Positions 33,266 to 41,194 of a DNA stretch of 44,728 nt are shown piece by piece (the stretch's first letter is position 1; each line of letters begins with the position of its first letter). This stretch comes from CAZEFK01 sp964511405 (lineage in GTDB: Bacteria; Pseudomonadota; Alphaproteobacteria; Elsterales; Elsteraceae). The stretch lies in assembly GCA_964511405.1 (NCBI GenBank), contig CAZEFK010000026.1, positions 1 through 44,728 of the forward strand, written 5' to 3'. The notes below the pieces were generated by a model. That model saw only the letters and a program-made list of their open reading frames with translations, was not told the origin of the DNA and made no database searches. The position numbers and the translations under genes were made by a program.

Positions 33266-34039
33266 GTGGATCGAGCGGTTGCCATTGTCGAACTGCTGTC
33301 ACAGCACGCACCGGGGCTCGCGCTCGCAACCATCGCCGATACCCTGTCGATCCCGCGCAGCGCCACGCACCGGCTGCTGGCGGACCTTCGAGACGAAGGC
33401 TATGTCCGGCAGGACCATGAAGGCGGCGCCTACCGCCTCACGGCGAAGATCGTCGCGCTCGGCTTCACCTATCTTGCGGCCGCCGGCGTCACGGCCACGG
33501 TACAGCCGCTCCTCGACCAACTTGCGGAGAAGACCGGCGAACTCATCACGCTCGCCGTGATCAGCGGCGGCCGGCTCATCCGCCTGGCCAAGTCGCAGGG
33601 CGCCCGGCGGGGCCTGTTGTACAATCCTGACGAAGGCGCCGAGGTCTATTTGGCGGCCACGTCCAACGGCCACGCCTGGCTGTCCTGCCTCGACGAGGAA
33701 GAGGTTCTCCAATTGGTCGCGCGCCAGGGCCTGAAGCGGGATGGTTATGGCCCGAACGCCCCGAAATCGTTGCGCGAGCTCCTCGGGTTCGTCGATGTCG
33801 CCCGCCGCGCGGGACATGCGAAGATCTTCGAAACCTACGAGGCCGGCACCTCCGCCGTCGCGGTCGCGATCCGTCACCCGCACCGGCAGCACCCGATCGG
33901 CACCATCAGCGTGGCGGGCCCGGTCATCCGCATGACCGGTGACGCCATGGATCGCATCCTGCCGACATTGCGGGAGACGGCGGCCGAGATCGGGCGGGTC
34001 GGGTGCGACCTGCCCATCTTCGCCCAGGCGAGTGCCTAG
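33266..34039 (+). CDS. IclR family transcriptional regulator
   Basis: A 257-residue IclR regulator: winged helix at about 1-65 (IADTLSIPRSATHRLLADLR) and a C-terminal ligand domain with GLLYNPDEGAEVYLAATSNG and GTISVAGPVIRM. GTG at 33266 is preferred over GTG 33209, since the N-terminus then aligns with the neighbouring paralogue and the palindromes stay outside the coding region. A purine-rich run (GGGGGATGGC) precedes it. It is divergent from the permease/CoA-transferase operon and likely senses the imported acid or its CoA thioester. The second IclR gene begins 1 base after its stop. Confidence 0.9.
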   Translation: MDRAVAIVELLSQHAPGLALATIADTLSIPRSATHRLLADLRDEGYVRQDHEGGAYRLTAKIVALGFTYLAAAGVTATVQPLLDQLAEKTGELITLAVISGGRLIRLAKSQGARRGLLYNPDEGAEVYLAATSNGHAWLSCLDEEEVLQLVARQGLKRDGYGPNAPKSLRELLGFVDVARRAGHAKIFETYEAGTSAVAVAIRHPHRQHPIGTISVAGPVIRMTGDAMDRILPTLRETAAEIGRVGCDLPIFAQASA

Positions 34040-34040
34040 C

Positions 34041-34853
34041 ATGTCCAGTCGGATCCGCGCCCTGGCCATTCTCGAGTTGCTGGCCCAGCACCCGGAGGGC
34101 CTGCCGGGGCGGGACATCGGTACCCGGCTCGGCATACCGCGCACCGCGGCCGAGCGGATCGTCCAGGGTCTGGTCGAGGGCGGCTTCGCCTATCGCGATC
34201 CCCCCCATCGCGATCCCCCCCATCGCGATCCGGGGGGCGAAGTCGTGCGGCTGACCGTGAAGCTGGCAGCGCTGGGGCTGGCCTATCTCGGCGCCAGCGG
34301 CATCACGGATCTGGTCCAACCGATCCTCGACGACCTCGCCAAACGCACCGGCGAACTGGTGCGCTTGGCGGTGATCGAGGGCGAGCGGCTGACCTGGGTC
34401 GCAAAATCTCAAAGCACGCGTAGCGGCCTGTTCTACACGCCTGACGCGGGTGCCGAGGTTTACCTGCCGGCAACCGCGAACGGGCAGGCATGGCTGGCCT
34501 GCCTGAGTGATCGCGAAGCGGCCGGACTTGTTCAAAAGCAGGGTCTTCGCCGGCAACAGCTGGGACCCAATGCGCCCGAAACCCTGGAGGCGTTGCTCGC
34601 CCAGGTCGCGCACGCGCGCCGGCAGGGCTACGCGACCGTGGCGGAAGCCTACGAGGTCGGTACCTCGGCGATTGCCACGGCCATTCGGCCCCCCGGCGCC
34701 CATGCCCCGATCGGCACGGTCAGCGTCGCTGGTCCCTCGATCCGTATGACCGCCGAGCGGATGGCCGCGATAGCGCCGTGGCTGATATCCAGCGCCGAAG
34801 AGCTTGGCGCTGCGGCAGCCGCTTCGCCCCTCTTCAGCCCAGGACATCGGTGA
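34041..34853 (+). CDS. IclR family transcriptional regulator, tandem paralogue
   Basis: A 270-residue paralogue of the preceding gene; the two align throughout (for example SSRIRALAILELLAQHPEG against VDRAVAIVELLSQHAPG, and GTVSVAGPSIRM against GTISVAGPVIRM). ATG at 34041 directly follows the first gene's stop. Unlike its neighbour, it has ten extra residues in the wing of the helix-turn-helix domain, a repeat of Arg-Asp-Pro-Pro-His coded by a 15-base tandem repeat. The pair could form homo- or heteromers at the three operators upstream. The insertion may change DNA binding. Confidence 0.9.
   Translation: MSSRIRALAILELLAQHPEGLPGRDIGTRLGIPRTAAERIVQGLVEGGFAYRDPPHRDPPHRDPGGEVVRLTVKLAALGLAYLGASGITDLVQPILDDLAKRTGELVRLAVIEGERLTWVAKSQSTRSGLFYTPDAGAEVYLPATANGQAWLACLSDREAAGLVQKQGLRRQQLGPNAPETLEALLAQVAHARRQGYATVAEAYEVGTSAIATAIRPPGAHAPIGTVSVAGPSIRMTAERMAAIAPWLISSAEELGAAAAASPLFSPGHR
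34191..34235 (+). repeat. 15-base tandem repeat inside the second IclR gene
   Basis: The unit (T/C)ATCGCGATCCCCCC occurs twice in full (34191-34205, 34206-34220) and a third, partial time (34221-34231, then diverging). The unit length is a multiple of three, so copy-number changes would lengthen or shorten the protein without a frameshift. Confidence 0.85.
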
Positions 34854-34866
34854 GCGGCGCAGCGCC

Positions 34867-36966
34867 TCATGCGGCCCGGAATTGCTGCACGGCAACGCCC
34901 AGAACGGCTTCCAGCTGTTGAGCTTGGCCTGCGACCTCGCTCGATGCCTCCCGGACACGATTGGCCGCTGTTCCGGTTTGAGACGCTACCGACGAAACCT
35001 CGTCTATGATCGATGACAGGGACTGGGTGCCGCCGGCCGCATGCTCGACATTTCTGGCAATTTCCCGTGTAGACGCCAGTTGCTGTTCCACCGCTGCCGA
35101 TATGCTCGAGGCGATCTGATGAATGGCATCGATCGTTTCGCCGATATGGCGGATTGCTGACGATGCCGCGCCGCTGACCGCCTGGACGGTGGCGATTTGC
35201 TGGGTGATCTGTTCTGTGGCGTGCCCCGTTTGGGTGGCCAAGTTCTTGACCTCGGCAGCGACGACGGCGAACCCTCTGCCCGCTTCGCCGGCGCGGGCGG
35301 CCTCGATTGTCGCGTTGAGCGCCAGCAAGTTGGTCTGCGATGCGATCTGGCTGATCAGGTCGGACACCTTGCCGATTTCAGCGGCTGCGCTCTCCATGTC
35401 GCGCATGGTGCCGTCCGTGGCCCGAGCTTCCGTCACGGCCTCGTTCGACAGCCGGCTCGACCGATCGACCTGGCGTGCGATCTCGTCGATCGCCGCCGAC
35501 AACTGCTGAGCGGCCACGGCCACCAGCTCGACGTTCGCCCCCGTCTCGGCGGCCGTCGCTGCGGCATGCGCCGCTTCCGACTCGGTCCGTTCCGCGGCCG
35601 ATGCCATCTCGCTCGCGAGTCCGTGCATCTCGGCGGCACGCTCCGACAGCGCCGTCACGACCGCCTTGACGCTGCCTTCCAGCGATGCCGACATCGCTGC
35701 GACGGCCTGGCGGCGGTCTTCGGCGGCGCGGGTCCTGGCGTCGTCGGTCCGCGCATTCGCCGCTTGGATCTCCAGGACATTGTTCCGGAATATCAGCAGC
35801 GCCTCGGCCATCGCCGTGATCTCGTCGCGCCCCGTCGTTTCGACGACCGGCGAGAGATCGCCGCCAGCGATCGCGCGCATGGCTACGGACAGCTTGACCA
35901 GCCGGCGTGTAAGGCCGCGCGCCACCACGAACCAGACCAGCAGCACCGAAGCAATCACGCTCGCCGCGGCCAATCCGCCGATCCAGGCCCGACTCTGCAA
36001 GAGGGTGGCGGTCGCCGTGTCCGAGGCTTGGCCGACATCGCCCTGTGCCGCGGCGACGAGGTTCGCCGCTGCGGCCGACATGAGTTGAGCCGCTTCGAGA
36101 TTTGCCTTGAGCAGGCCCTGCTCCTGGTCGAGGGCGGCAAGGGACCGCGCTCGGAGGACCGACATCGAGCTCGATCCCTGTCCCAGGTCGATCAGCTGAT
36201 GAGCCGGATCGGCGAGCGTCTTCACGGCGGTTTGGCCGTCCCAGGGCGCGAGCTGGCGTTCAAACTGCGCCACGATCGCCTTCGCGTCGCCGACGAGACG
36301 ATCCAGGCTGCCCTTGTCTGGTGCGTTCGCTGTCTCGTTGATGACGCCGGCCAGCAGATTGGCGGCGGCCGTCAATTCGAGAAGCCCGCGAAGCGCTGTC
36401 AGGTTTGCAGGATCCTGAGCTGCTCCGACGCGTTCGGCCGCTTGGTCGACCAAGGGGCCGATCGCCGCCAACAAGGCTCGGTGTGCCCGGTGCGAGGCAT
36501 CGCCGGCGCGCGTCTGGTCGCCGATCATGTCCATACGGGCCTCGACCGAGGTATGCAGGGAGTCCAGGTTGGCGACGATCTGGTCCGCCTGGGTCCGCAA
36601 GGCCGCGAGCTGTTGCGGCGACGTTCCTGCTCGCTGGGCCGCCGCCAGCAACCCGGCAAGGCGGGCGCGGTGGTCGTCGATGTCGTCCATGATCTTTTGC
36701 CGCTCGGCCGACGCTTGCGCATTCGCCAACAAGGGCGCCAAAGCGACGAGCCGGCTCCCTTCCTCGGCCAGCTCATGCGCCGTTGTCAGCACCGGCAGGC
36801 TACCTTTGGTAATCGCCGCCAAAGAGCGATTCAAGGAGTCCAAGGATATCCAGGCAACGAGGCCGGTGGCGATCGTCAGGAGGGAAATCGTTCCGAAGCT
36901 CAGGAGGAGATTCCGGCGGATCCCCTTCAACATCCTGAAGCGCATCAGGCCTCGTATCCCGCTCAT
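34867..36966 (-). CDS. Methyl-accepting chemotaxis protein
   Basis: A 699-residue chemoreceptor: TM1 about 19-41, a long helical periplasmic sensor region about 42-327, TM2 about 328-350, HAMP about 350-400, and the cytoplasmic signalling hairpin with the conserved tip IASQTNLLALNATIEAARAG followed by GRGFAVVAAEVKNLA. The sensor region is about 285 residues and wholly helical, compatible with a helical bimodular (HBM) domain of the kind that binds organic acids; that assignment is inference. ATG at 36966 is chosen because GGGGAGG lies just before it. It follows the ring-cleavage operon on the same strand by 85 bases and may steer cells toward the compound that operon degrades. Confidence 0.92.
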   Translation of the reverse strand: MSGIRGLMRFRMLKGIRRNLLLSFGTISLLTIATGLVAWISLDSLNRSLAAITKGSLPVLTTAHELAEEGSRLVALAPLLANAQASAERQKIMDDIDDHRARLAGLLAAAQRAGTSPQQLAALRTQADQIVANLDSLHTSVEARMDMIGDQTRAGDASHRAHRALLAAIGPLVDQAAERVGAAQDPANLTALRGLLELTAAANLLAGVINETANAPDKGSLDRLVGDAKAIVAQFERQLAPWDGQTAVKTLADPAHQLIDLGQGSSSMSVLRARSLAALDQEQGLLKANLEAAQLMSAAAANLVAAAQGDVGQASDTATATLLQSRAWIGGLAAASVIASVLLVWFVVARGLTRRLVKLSVAMRAIAGGDLSPVVETTGRDEITAMAEALLIFRNNVLEIQAANARTDDARTRAAEDRRQAVAAMSASLEGSVKAVVTALSERAAEMHGLASEMASAAERTESEAAHAAATAAETGANVELVAVAAQQLSAAIDEIARQVDRSSRLSNEAVTEARATDGTMRDMESAAAEIGKVSDLISQIASQTNLLALNATIEAARAGEAGRGFAVVAAEVKNLATQTGHATEQITQQIATVQAVSGAASSAIRHIGETIDAIHQIASSISAAVEQQLASTREIARNVEHAAGGTQSLSSIIDEVSSVASQTGTAANRVREASSEVAGQAQQLEAVLGVAVQQFRAA

Positions 36967-37051
36967 GATCGCCCTCCCCATATTGCAAGACCGCCGGCCA
37001 TTACAGCCGTCGCCGTTCGAGAGAGCAGGGGCGGTCGCCTGCCCGAAAGGA

Positions 37052-37774
37052 CTATGCCGCTACGGACTGCTGACCGTGCCGCTCGAGGATTTGACGGACC
37101 GCTCCAGATGCGATCGCGTCTTGCAGGAATGAGCCGAGATAGGCGGCACCGGCCGGGCGGCCGCGAGGCACGGCCATCGCCTGTTCAATACCCATGAACC
37201 GATCGGGCAGCACGCGCCTGTCCGGTCGGTCCGCCGCGGCCGCGTCGAGAACCTGGCGGACACCGGCCGATACGTCGACCTCACGGCGCTCGAACAGATC
37301 GAGCGCAGCAGCAGGGTTCGGGGCGCGGACAAGACGGGCGTGCGTGAGCGTCCGCGTCAGAAACAGGTCATAGGCCGCGTTCGATGCCACCGAAATCCGG
37401 ATGTCGGCTCTATCGACGTCAGCAACGCCGGCGAAAGGCGCGTCCGCTCGGACAAGGTAAGTGCCTTCGATCCGCACATAGGGTTGCGTGAACTCTACCG
37501 CTTCGGCCCGGGATGGCTCGATGGCGAGAAATGCCAGATCCCATTGAGCGCCGTTGATTGCGGCAAATACGGCTCCGGCCGATTCATAGGGGATCAGGCG
37601 CACCGGCAGCCCCAGGCTGTGGCCGACGGCGCGCGCCAGATCGACGGATACGCCGGTCGGGTCGCCGCCCTTGGGGTCCTTGCGGGCCAACACGATGTTC
37701 GCGGTATTGATGGCCGCGCGGATCACGCCGGTGGGCGCCAGGTCCGCTGCAGCCGTGTCCGGTGAGGTGCCCAT
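37052..37774 (-). CDS. Binding-protein-like (family 3) protein without signal peptide
   Basis: A 240-residue protein with the fold of family 3 solute-binding proteins: TGVIRAAINTANIVLARKD, GVSVDLARAVGHSLGLPV, LAIEPSRAEAVEFTQPYV and RIEGTYLVRADAPFAG. The N-terminus (MGTSPDTAAADLAP) has no hydrophobic stretch, so it should stay in the cytoplasm unless the start is wrong; upstream sequence in frame is the out-of-frame end of the aldolase gene. GAGG lies 9 bases before the ATG and the gene starts 11 bases after the aldolase stop. It may be an enzyme or an intracellular ligand sensor; some family relatives are dehydratases. Confidence 0.85.
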   Translation of the reverse strand: MGTSPDTAAADLAPTGVIRAAINTANIVLARKDPKGGDPTGVSVDLARAVGHSLGLPVRLIPYESAGAVFAAINGAQWDLAFLAIEPSRAEAVEFTQPYVRIEGTYLVRADAPFAGVADVDRADIRISVASNAAYDLFLTRTLTHARLVRAPNPAAALDLFERREVDVSAGVRQVLDAAAADRPDRRVLPDRFMGIEQAMAVPRGRPAGAAYLGSFLQDAIASGAVRQILERHGQQSVAA

Positions 37775-37785
37775 CGGTCGTCGCC

Positions 37786-38550
37786 TCAGGCGCGGAACTG
37801 CCGGGCCAGCGCTTCCGAATGGCGCGCCAGGAGCCCGGCATCGATACCGACAGCCGTGAACTGGGTGCCGAGCTCGATGCAGCGACGGGCGAAGGCAGTG
37901 TCGGGCGTCAGGATCCCCGACGGCTTGCCGCAAGCGGCGAGCCGTCGGATCGCGTCCTCGACCGCGGCAACCACGGCAGGATGGCCGGCCTCGCCGACAT
38001 GGCCGAGGCTCGCGGCCAGGTCCGCCGGGCCGATGAAGACGCCATCGACGCCGTCCACGGCCGCGATCTCTTCGAGGCGATCCAGGGCCGTCTGGGTTTC
38101 AACCTGGACCAGAAGGCAGAGTTCCTGATGGGCACGACGGCCGTAATCGGGGATCCGCCCGAACCGAGTGGCTCGGGTGAGGCCCGAAACGCCGCGAATG
38201 CCCTCGGGCGGATAGCGGATCGCCGCGACAGCGCTCTTCGCCTCGTCTGCGGATTGCACATAGGGGATGAGCAGCGATTGGGCGCCGAAGTCGAGCAGGC
38301 GCTTGATCAGCACGGCGTCGTTGCTGGCAGGCCGGACGACGGCCGAGACGGGGTAGGGCGCGACCGCCTGCAACTGGGCCAGCACCGTCAAGGGGTCGCC
38401 CGGCGAATGCTCGGTATCGAACAGCAGCCAATCGAAGCCCGACCCCGCCACCGCCTCGGCGGCGTAGGATCCGGGCAGGCTGCACCATAGCCCGAGCTGC
38501 CGTTGGCCCGCCGCCAGGGCGTGCTTGAACTTGTTGATGGGCAGATCCAT
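37786..38550 (-). CDS. HpcH/HpaI family aldolase
   Basis: A 254-residue class II pyruvate aldolase, similar to 4-hydroxy-2-oxoheptanedioate aldolase HpaI. Active-site residues are all present: His48 in TEHSP, Arg73 in VRPASND, metal ligands Glu151 (VQVETQTALD) and Asp177 (IGPADLAASLG), matching His45, Arg70, Glu149 and Asp175 of E. coli HpaI. It would release pyruvate from a 4-hydroxy-2-keto acid produced by the upstream hydratase. It starts 9 bases after the hydratase gene ends. Confidence 0.92.
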   Translation of the reverse strand: MDLPINKFKHALAAGQRQLGLWCSLPGSYAAEAVAGSGFDWLLFDTEHSPGDPLTVLAQLQAVAPYPVSAVVRPASNDAVLIKRLLDFGAQSLLIPYVQSADEAKSAVAAIRYPPEGIRGVSGLTRATRFGRIPDYGRRAHQELCLLVQVETQTALDRLEEIAAVDGVDGVFIGPADLAASLGHVGEAGHPAVVAAVEDAIRRLAACGKPSGILTPDTAFARRCIELGTQFTAVGIDAGLLARHSEALARQFRA

Positions 38551-38559
38551 GGCCGGCCC

Positions 38560-39342
38560 TCAGGTAAATGCCACGCCGATGCTGCCGAGCGGCCCGTAGT
38601 CGACCTGGATGACGTCCCCGGCGGCGATGTCCACCGGCCGCGTGAACGACCCAGCCAGGACGATCTGGCCCTTCTTCAGCCCGGCGCCGACGGCATGCAG
38701 CTTGTTCACAAGCCAGGCAATGCCGGCCGCCGGATGGCCCATCACGGCCGCGGACACGCCGGACTCTTCGATGATGCCGTTCTTCGACAAGGTCGCCCCG
38801 ACCCAGCGGATGTCGATATCCATCGGCCGCACCGGCCGGCCGCCGACCACGATGGCGCCGAAGGCGGCGTTGTCGGCGATCGTATCGGTAATCGCGCGGG
38901 GCACCTCGGTGCGGTAGTCGATGATCTCCAGGGCCGGCACGACCAGGTCCGTGGCGCGCAGAACGTCATAGAGCCGCACGCCGGGCCCTTCCAGGTCCTC
39001 GCCCATCACGAAGGACAGCTCGACCTCCAGGCGCGGCTTCAGGAACAGGTCGGCGCGGATCTGGGCCCCGTCATTGAACAGGGCGTCATCCAGGATGCGG
39101 CCGTAATCGGGCTCGGTCATCTTCGAGGCCATCTGCATGGCGCGCGAGGTCAGGCCGATCTTGTGTCCGACCATCCGGGCGCCCTGCGCGATCCGCGCTT
39201 CGGCCCACAGGTCCTGGATCCGGTAGGCGTCCTCGATCTCCATGGCCGGATAGGTCTTGCTCAGCTGCGGCACCGCCATGCGCTCCTTCTCGGCGCGCAA
39301 CAAGGACTCGGCGCCGGCACGGCGTTCGGCATCTGTCAGCAT
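38560..39342 (-). CDS. 2-oxo-hepta-3-ene-1,7-dioate hydratase-like (HpaH/MhpD family)
   Basis: A 260-residue hydratase of the fumarylacetoacetase superfamily, of HpaH length. Characteristic segments are MVGHKIGLTSRAMQ, the metal-binding LEVELSFVM and PALEIIDYR, and the C-terminal GSFTRPVDIAAGDVI. The family adds water to 2-oxo-alkenoates; decarboxylases of the 4-oxalocrotonate type share the fold. In the homoprotocatechuate pathway HpaH feeds HpaI, the next gene here, but the ring-cleaving enzyme in this operon is intradiol rather than extradiol, so the substrate may differ. Confidence 0.9.
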   Translation of the reverse strand: MLTDAERRAGAESLLRAEKERMAVPQLSKTYPAMEIEDAYRIQDLWAEARIAQGARMVGHKIGLTSRAMQMASKMTEPDYGRILDDALFNDGAQIRADLFLKPRLEVELSFVMGEDLEGPGVRLYDVLRATDLVVPALEIIDYRTEVPRAITDTIADNAAFGAIVVGGRPVRPMDIDIRWVGATLSKNGIIEESGVSAAVMGHPAAGIAWLVNKLHAVGAGLKKGQIVLAGSFTRPVDIAAGDVIQVDYGPLGSIGVAFT

Positions 39343-39378
39343 GATTCCTCCTTCACCCGATCGGTATTTATTTCGGGC

Positions 39379-40272
39379 CTATCTGATCGGCGCCTTGGGC
39401 AGAACTGCTTCGCCAGGCTCCATTACGTAGGTGTAGTCCAGCGAATACCACGGAACGGGAAGCCCTGCCTCCGAGGGGTGTGGCTGATCATGGCGGACGT
39501 AGTCGCCCATGAGCGCCCGGGTGACCCCGAACTGGACGTCGCTGTCGATATGCGGGTCCGTCGGGTCGTAGACTTGCGAGATCAAGACCTTGTACCCCGG
39601 CTTGACGATCAGCGCGTGCAGATGTGCCGGCCGATAGGGGTGGCGGTTCTGGGCCGCAAGCAGTCGACCGACGACGCCGTCCGTCGGGATCGGGTAACCG
39701 ATCATTTTGACCGTCCGGAACCAGAAGCGCCCGTCGGCATCGGTCGTGAACTTGCCGCGCAGGTTCATGTCCGCCTGCTCGGGATCCTGGTTCTCGTAGA
39801 ACCCGGCTGGCGAGGCGTGCCAGATGTCGACGTCGGCGCCGGCGATCGGCAGCCCGGCCCGGTCGACGACGCGGGCGGTGACCAGGAGCGGGTCGCCCGG
39901 TGTCGGCGAGCGGATAATTGTCCCGCCGTTCGCGACGCGCGGGGCGTTCAGGCGCCAAAACGGACCGAGCAACGATTGCGAGGTCTCCGTCGCACCGTTG
40001 TCGCCATTGTTCAACAGACAGACGAGCGACGACACGCCCAGCGATCCGGCCATGAGCACCGCTTCGTTATGGCTGTCGGTCGTCAGCTGGCCGATCTGGT
40101 TGAGGATCGCCGCCGCCTCCCGAAACTCGGCCTCGGTCAAGCGCACGTCGCGGATGAAGGCGTGCAGATGCTTGACCAGGGAGATCATGATCTCCCGCAG
40201 CCGCGGGTCGCTCGTCCGCGCCATGACGGCCAGGGCGTCCACCGTCACATCCTGCTGATTTTCTAGGATCAT
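39379..40272 (-). CDS. Intradiol ring-cleavage dioxygenase, hydroxyquinol 1,2-dioxygenase-like
   Basis: A 297-residue non-haem Fe(III) dioxygenase. The N-terminal helical linker domain and LLGPFWR are typical of catechol/hydroxyquinol 1,2-dioxygenases. Iron ligands are Tyr159 (AGFYENQDP), Tyr193 (IGYPIPTDG), His217 and His219 (RPAHLHALI), close to Tyr164, Tyr197, His221 and His223 of hydroxyquinol 1,2-dioxygenase. It opens an aromatic ring between two hydroxyls. It is first in the minus-strand operon, 36 bases before the hydratase gene, under the divergent promoter region with an 18-base palindrome. Confidence 0.92.
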   Translation of the reverse strand: MILENQQDVTVDALAVMARTSDPRLREIMISLVKHLHAFIRDVRLTEAEFREAAAILNQIGQLTTDSHNEAVLMAGSLGVSSLVCLLNNGDNGATETSQSLLGPFWRLNAPRVANGGTIIRSPTPGDPLLVTARVVDRAGLPIAGADVDIWHASPAGFYENQDPEQADMNLRGKFTTDADGRFWFRTVKMIGYPIPTDGVVGRLLAAQNRHPYRPAHLHALIVKPGYKVLISQVYDPTDPHIDSDVQFGVTRALMGDYVRHDQPHPSEAGLPVPWYSLDYTYVMEPGEAVLPKAPIR

Positions 40273-40297
40273 CCTGCCTCCTGCGGGGGACGTGTCG

Positions 40298-40315
40298 CAG
40301 ATAATCGATTATCTG
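40298..40315. promoter_or_regulatory. Perfect 18-base palindrome, likely regulator binding site
   Basis: CAGATAATCGATTATCTG is fully self-complementary and AT-rich in a GC-rich setting. It lies 26 bases upstream of the dioxygenase start and 172 bases upstream of the GntR gene, a natural operator for the divergent regulon. The regulator coded at 40487 is the obvious candidate to bind it. Confidence 0.65.
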
Positions 40316-40347
40316 TCAATCCACCGATCATGCATGCTATCATCGAC

Positions 40348-40376
40348 TTGACAGGGAAAATCGTTGAACCTATTGG
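40348..40376 (+). promoter_or_regulatory. Candidate promoter of the GntR/isomerase/importer operon
   Basis: TTGACA at 40348-40353 is a perfect -35 element; TATTGG, 17 bases on at 40371-40376, is a poor -10. The 18-base palindrome is about 33 bases upstream of the -35. Confidence 0.4.
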
Positions 40377-40486
40377 TTTCCGTAGCGCGTGGGTGGAATG
40401 CCCGGCCAGCGGGCAACGAGATCGAGGGGAGGCAGAGGAATGGCAGCTGGCCACGGCACCCTTGCAGGCGAGGCCGTTCCCCGCCC

Positions 40487-41194
40487 ATGAGTGTGTCCTT
40501 CGACCTTCGGGACGGCCTCGGCGCGGCTGACGCCAAGAATACAAAGGCGTCGGTGCTGACGGATCGGCTGCGGGAAGCCATCCTGTCCGGCGAACTCATG
40601 CCCGGGACCAAGATCAATCTCGAGCTGGCCCGTCGCCAGTTCGACGTGAGCTTGAGCCCGCTTCGGGAGGCGCTGGCCAGGCTTATTGCCGTGGGATTGG
40701 TCGAGCTGCACGACAACCGCGGCTATTCCGTAGCGCCGGTCTCCCAAAGCAATCTCGGCGAGATCACCAAGCTGCGAATGGAATTTGAATCACTGGCGCT
40801 GAGCGCGGCGATCGCCAATGGCGATCTGCGCTGGGAAAGCGACGTGATGCGATCCCTGCACCAAGTCAGTGGCACGGTCCGCGATCCGGCCGACCCAAAG
40901 ACGTTGGAAGCCTGGGAAGAGGCCCACCGCGATTTCCATATGTCGTTGTTGGCCGGCTGCGGCATGCCGTTGCTGCTGAACTTCTGTCTCGTTCTGCACA
41001 ATCTGAACGACCGCTACCGCCGGGTCTTCCTGGTGGCGAGCGGCGGCGATCGGAATGTCGGCAACGAGCATGCCGAGATTGCCCGCGCGGCCACGGCGCG
41101 CGACACGGCCCAGGCCTGCGCGAAGCTGCGCGAGCATATCCATCGCACCGGCACCAACTTGCGCGACCGGCTTTCCGACAGGCTGCAGCCATGA
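40487..41194 (+). CDS. GntR family regulator, FCD (FadR) type
   Basis: A 235-residue regulator with a winged helix-turn-helix (about 18-85; FDVSLSPLREALARLIAVG is the recognition region) and an FCD domain with HRDFHMSLLAG and NEHAEIARAA as probable metal and ligand sites. ATG at 40487 gives the normal family N-terminus; the ribosome site is not clear. The stop overlaps the isomerase start as ATGA. It probably controls both the plus-strand importer operon and the minus-strand ring-cleavage operon in response to an acid. Confidence 0.92.
   Translation: MSVSFDLRDGLGAADAKNTKASVLTDRLREAILSGELMPGTKINLELARRQFDVSLSPLREALARLIAVGLVELHDNRGYSVAPVSQSNLGEITKLRMEFESLALSAAIANGDLRWESDVMRSLHQVSGTVRDPADPKTLEAWEEAHRDFHMSLLAGCGMPLLLNFCLVLHNLNDRYRRVFLVASGGDRNVGNEHAEIARAATARDTAQACAKLREHIHRTGTNLRDRLSDRLQP

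Noticed and set aside
35197..37197. 666-codon plus-strand frame across the chemoreceptor gene
   Set aside because: Antisense shadow of the chemoreceptor, which has the conserved signalling tip on the minus strand.
28794..38550. A complete itaconate degradation pathway
   Set aside because: CoA-transferase, MaoC and HpcH/HpaI proteins are all present, but the aldolase is in another operon with HpaI-type residues and the CoA-transferase is of the Pct/YdiF kind, so the match is only superficial.
38503..40266. 587-codon plus-strand frame across the ring-cleavage operon
   Set aside because: Crosses two complete minus-strand genes with intact active sites; no family resemblance.
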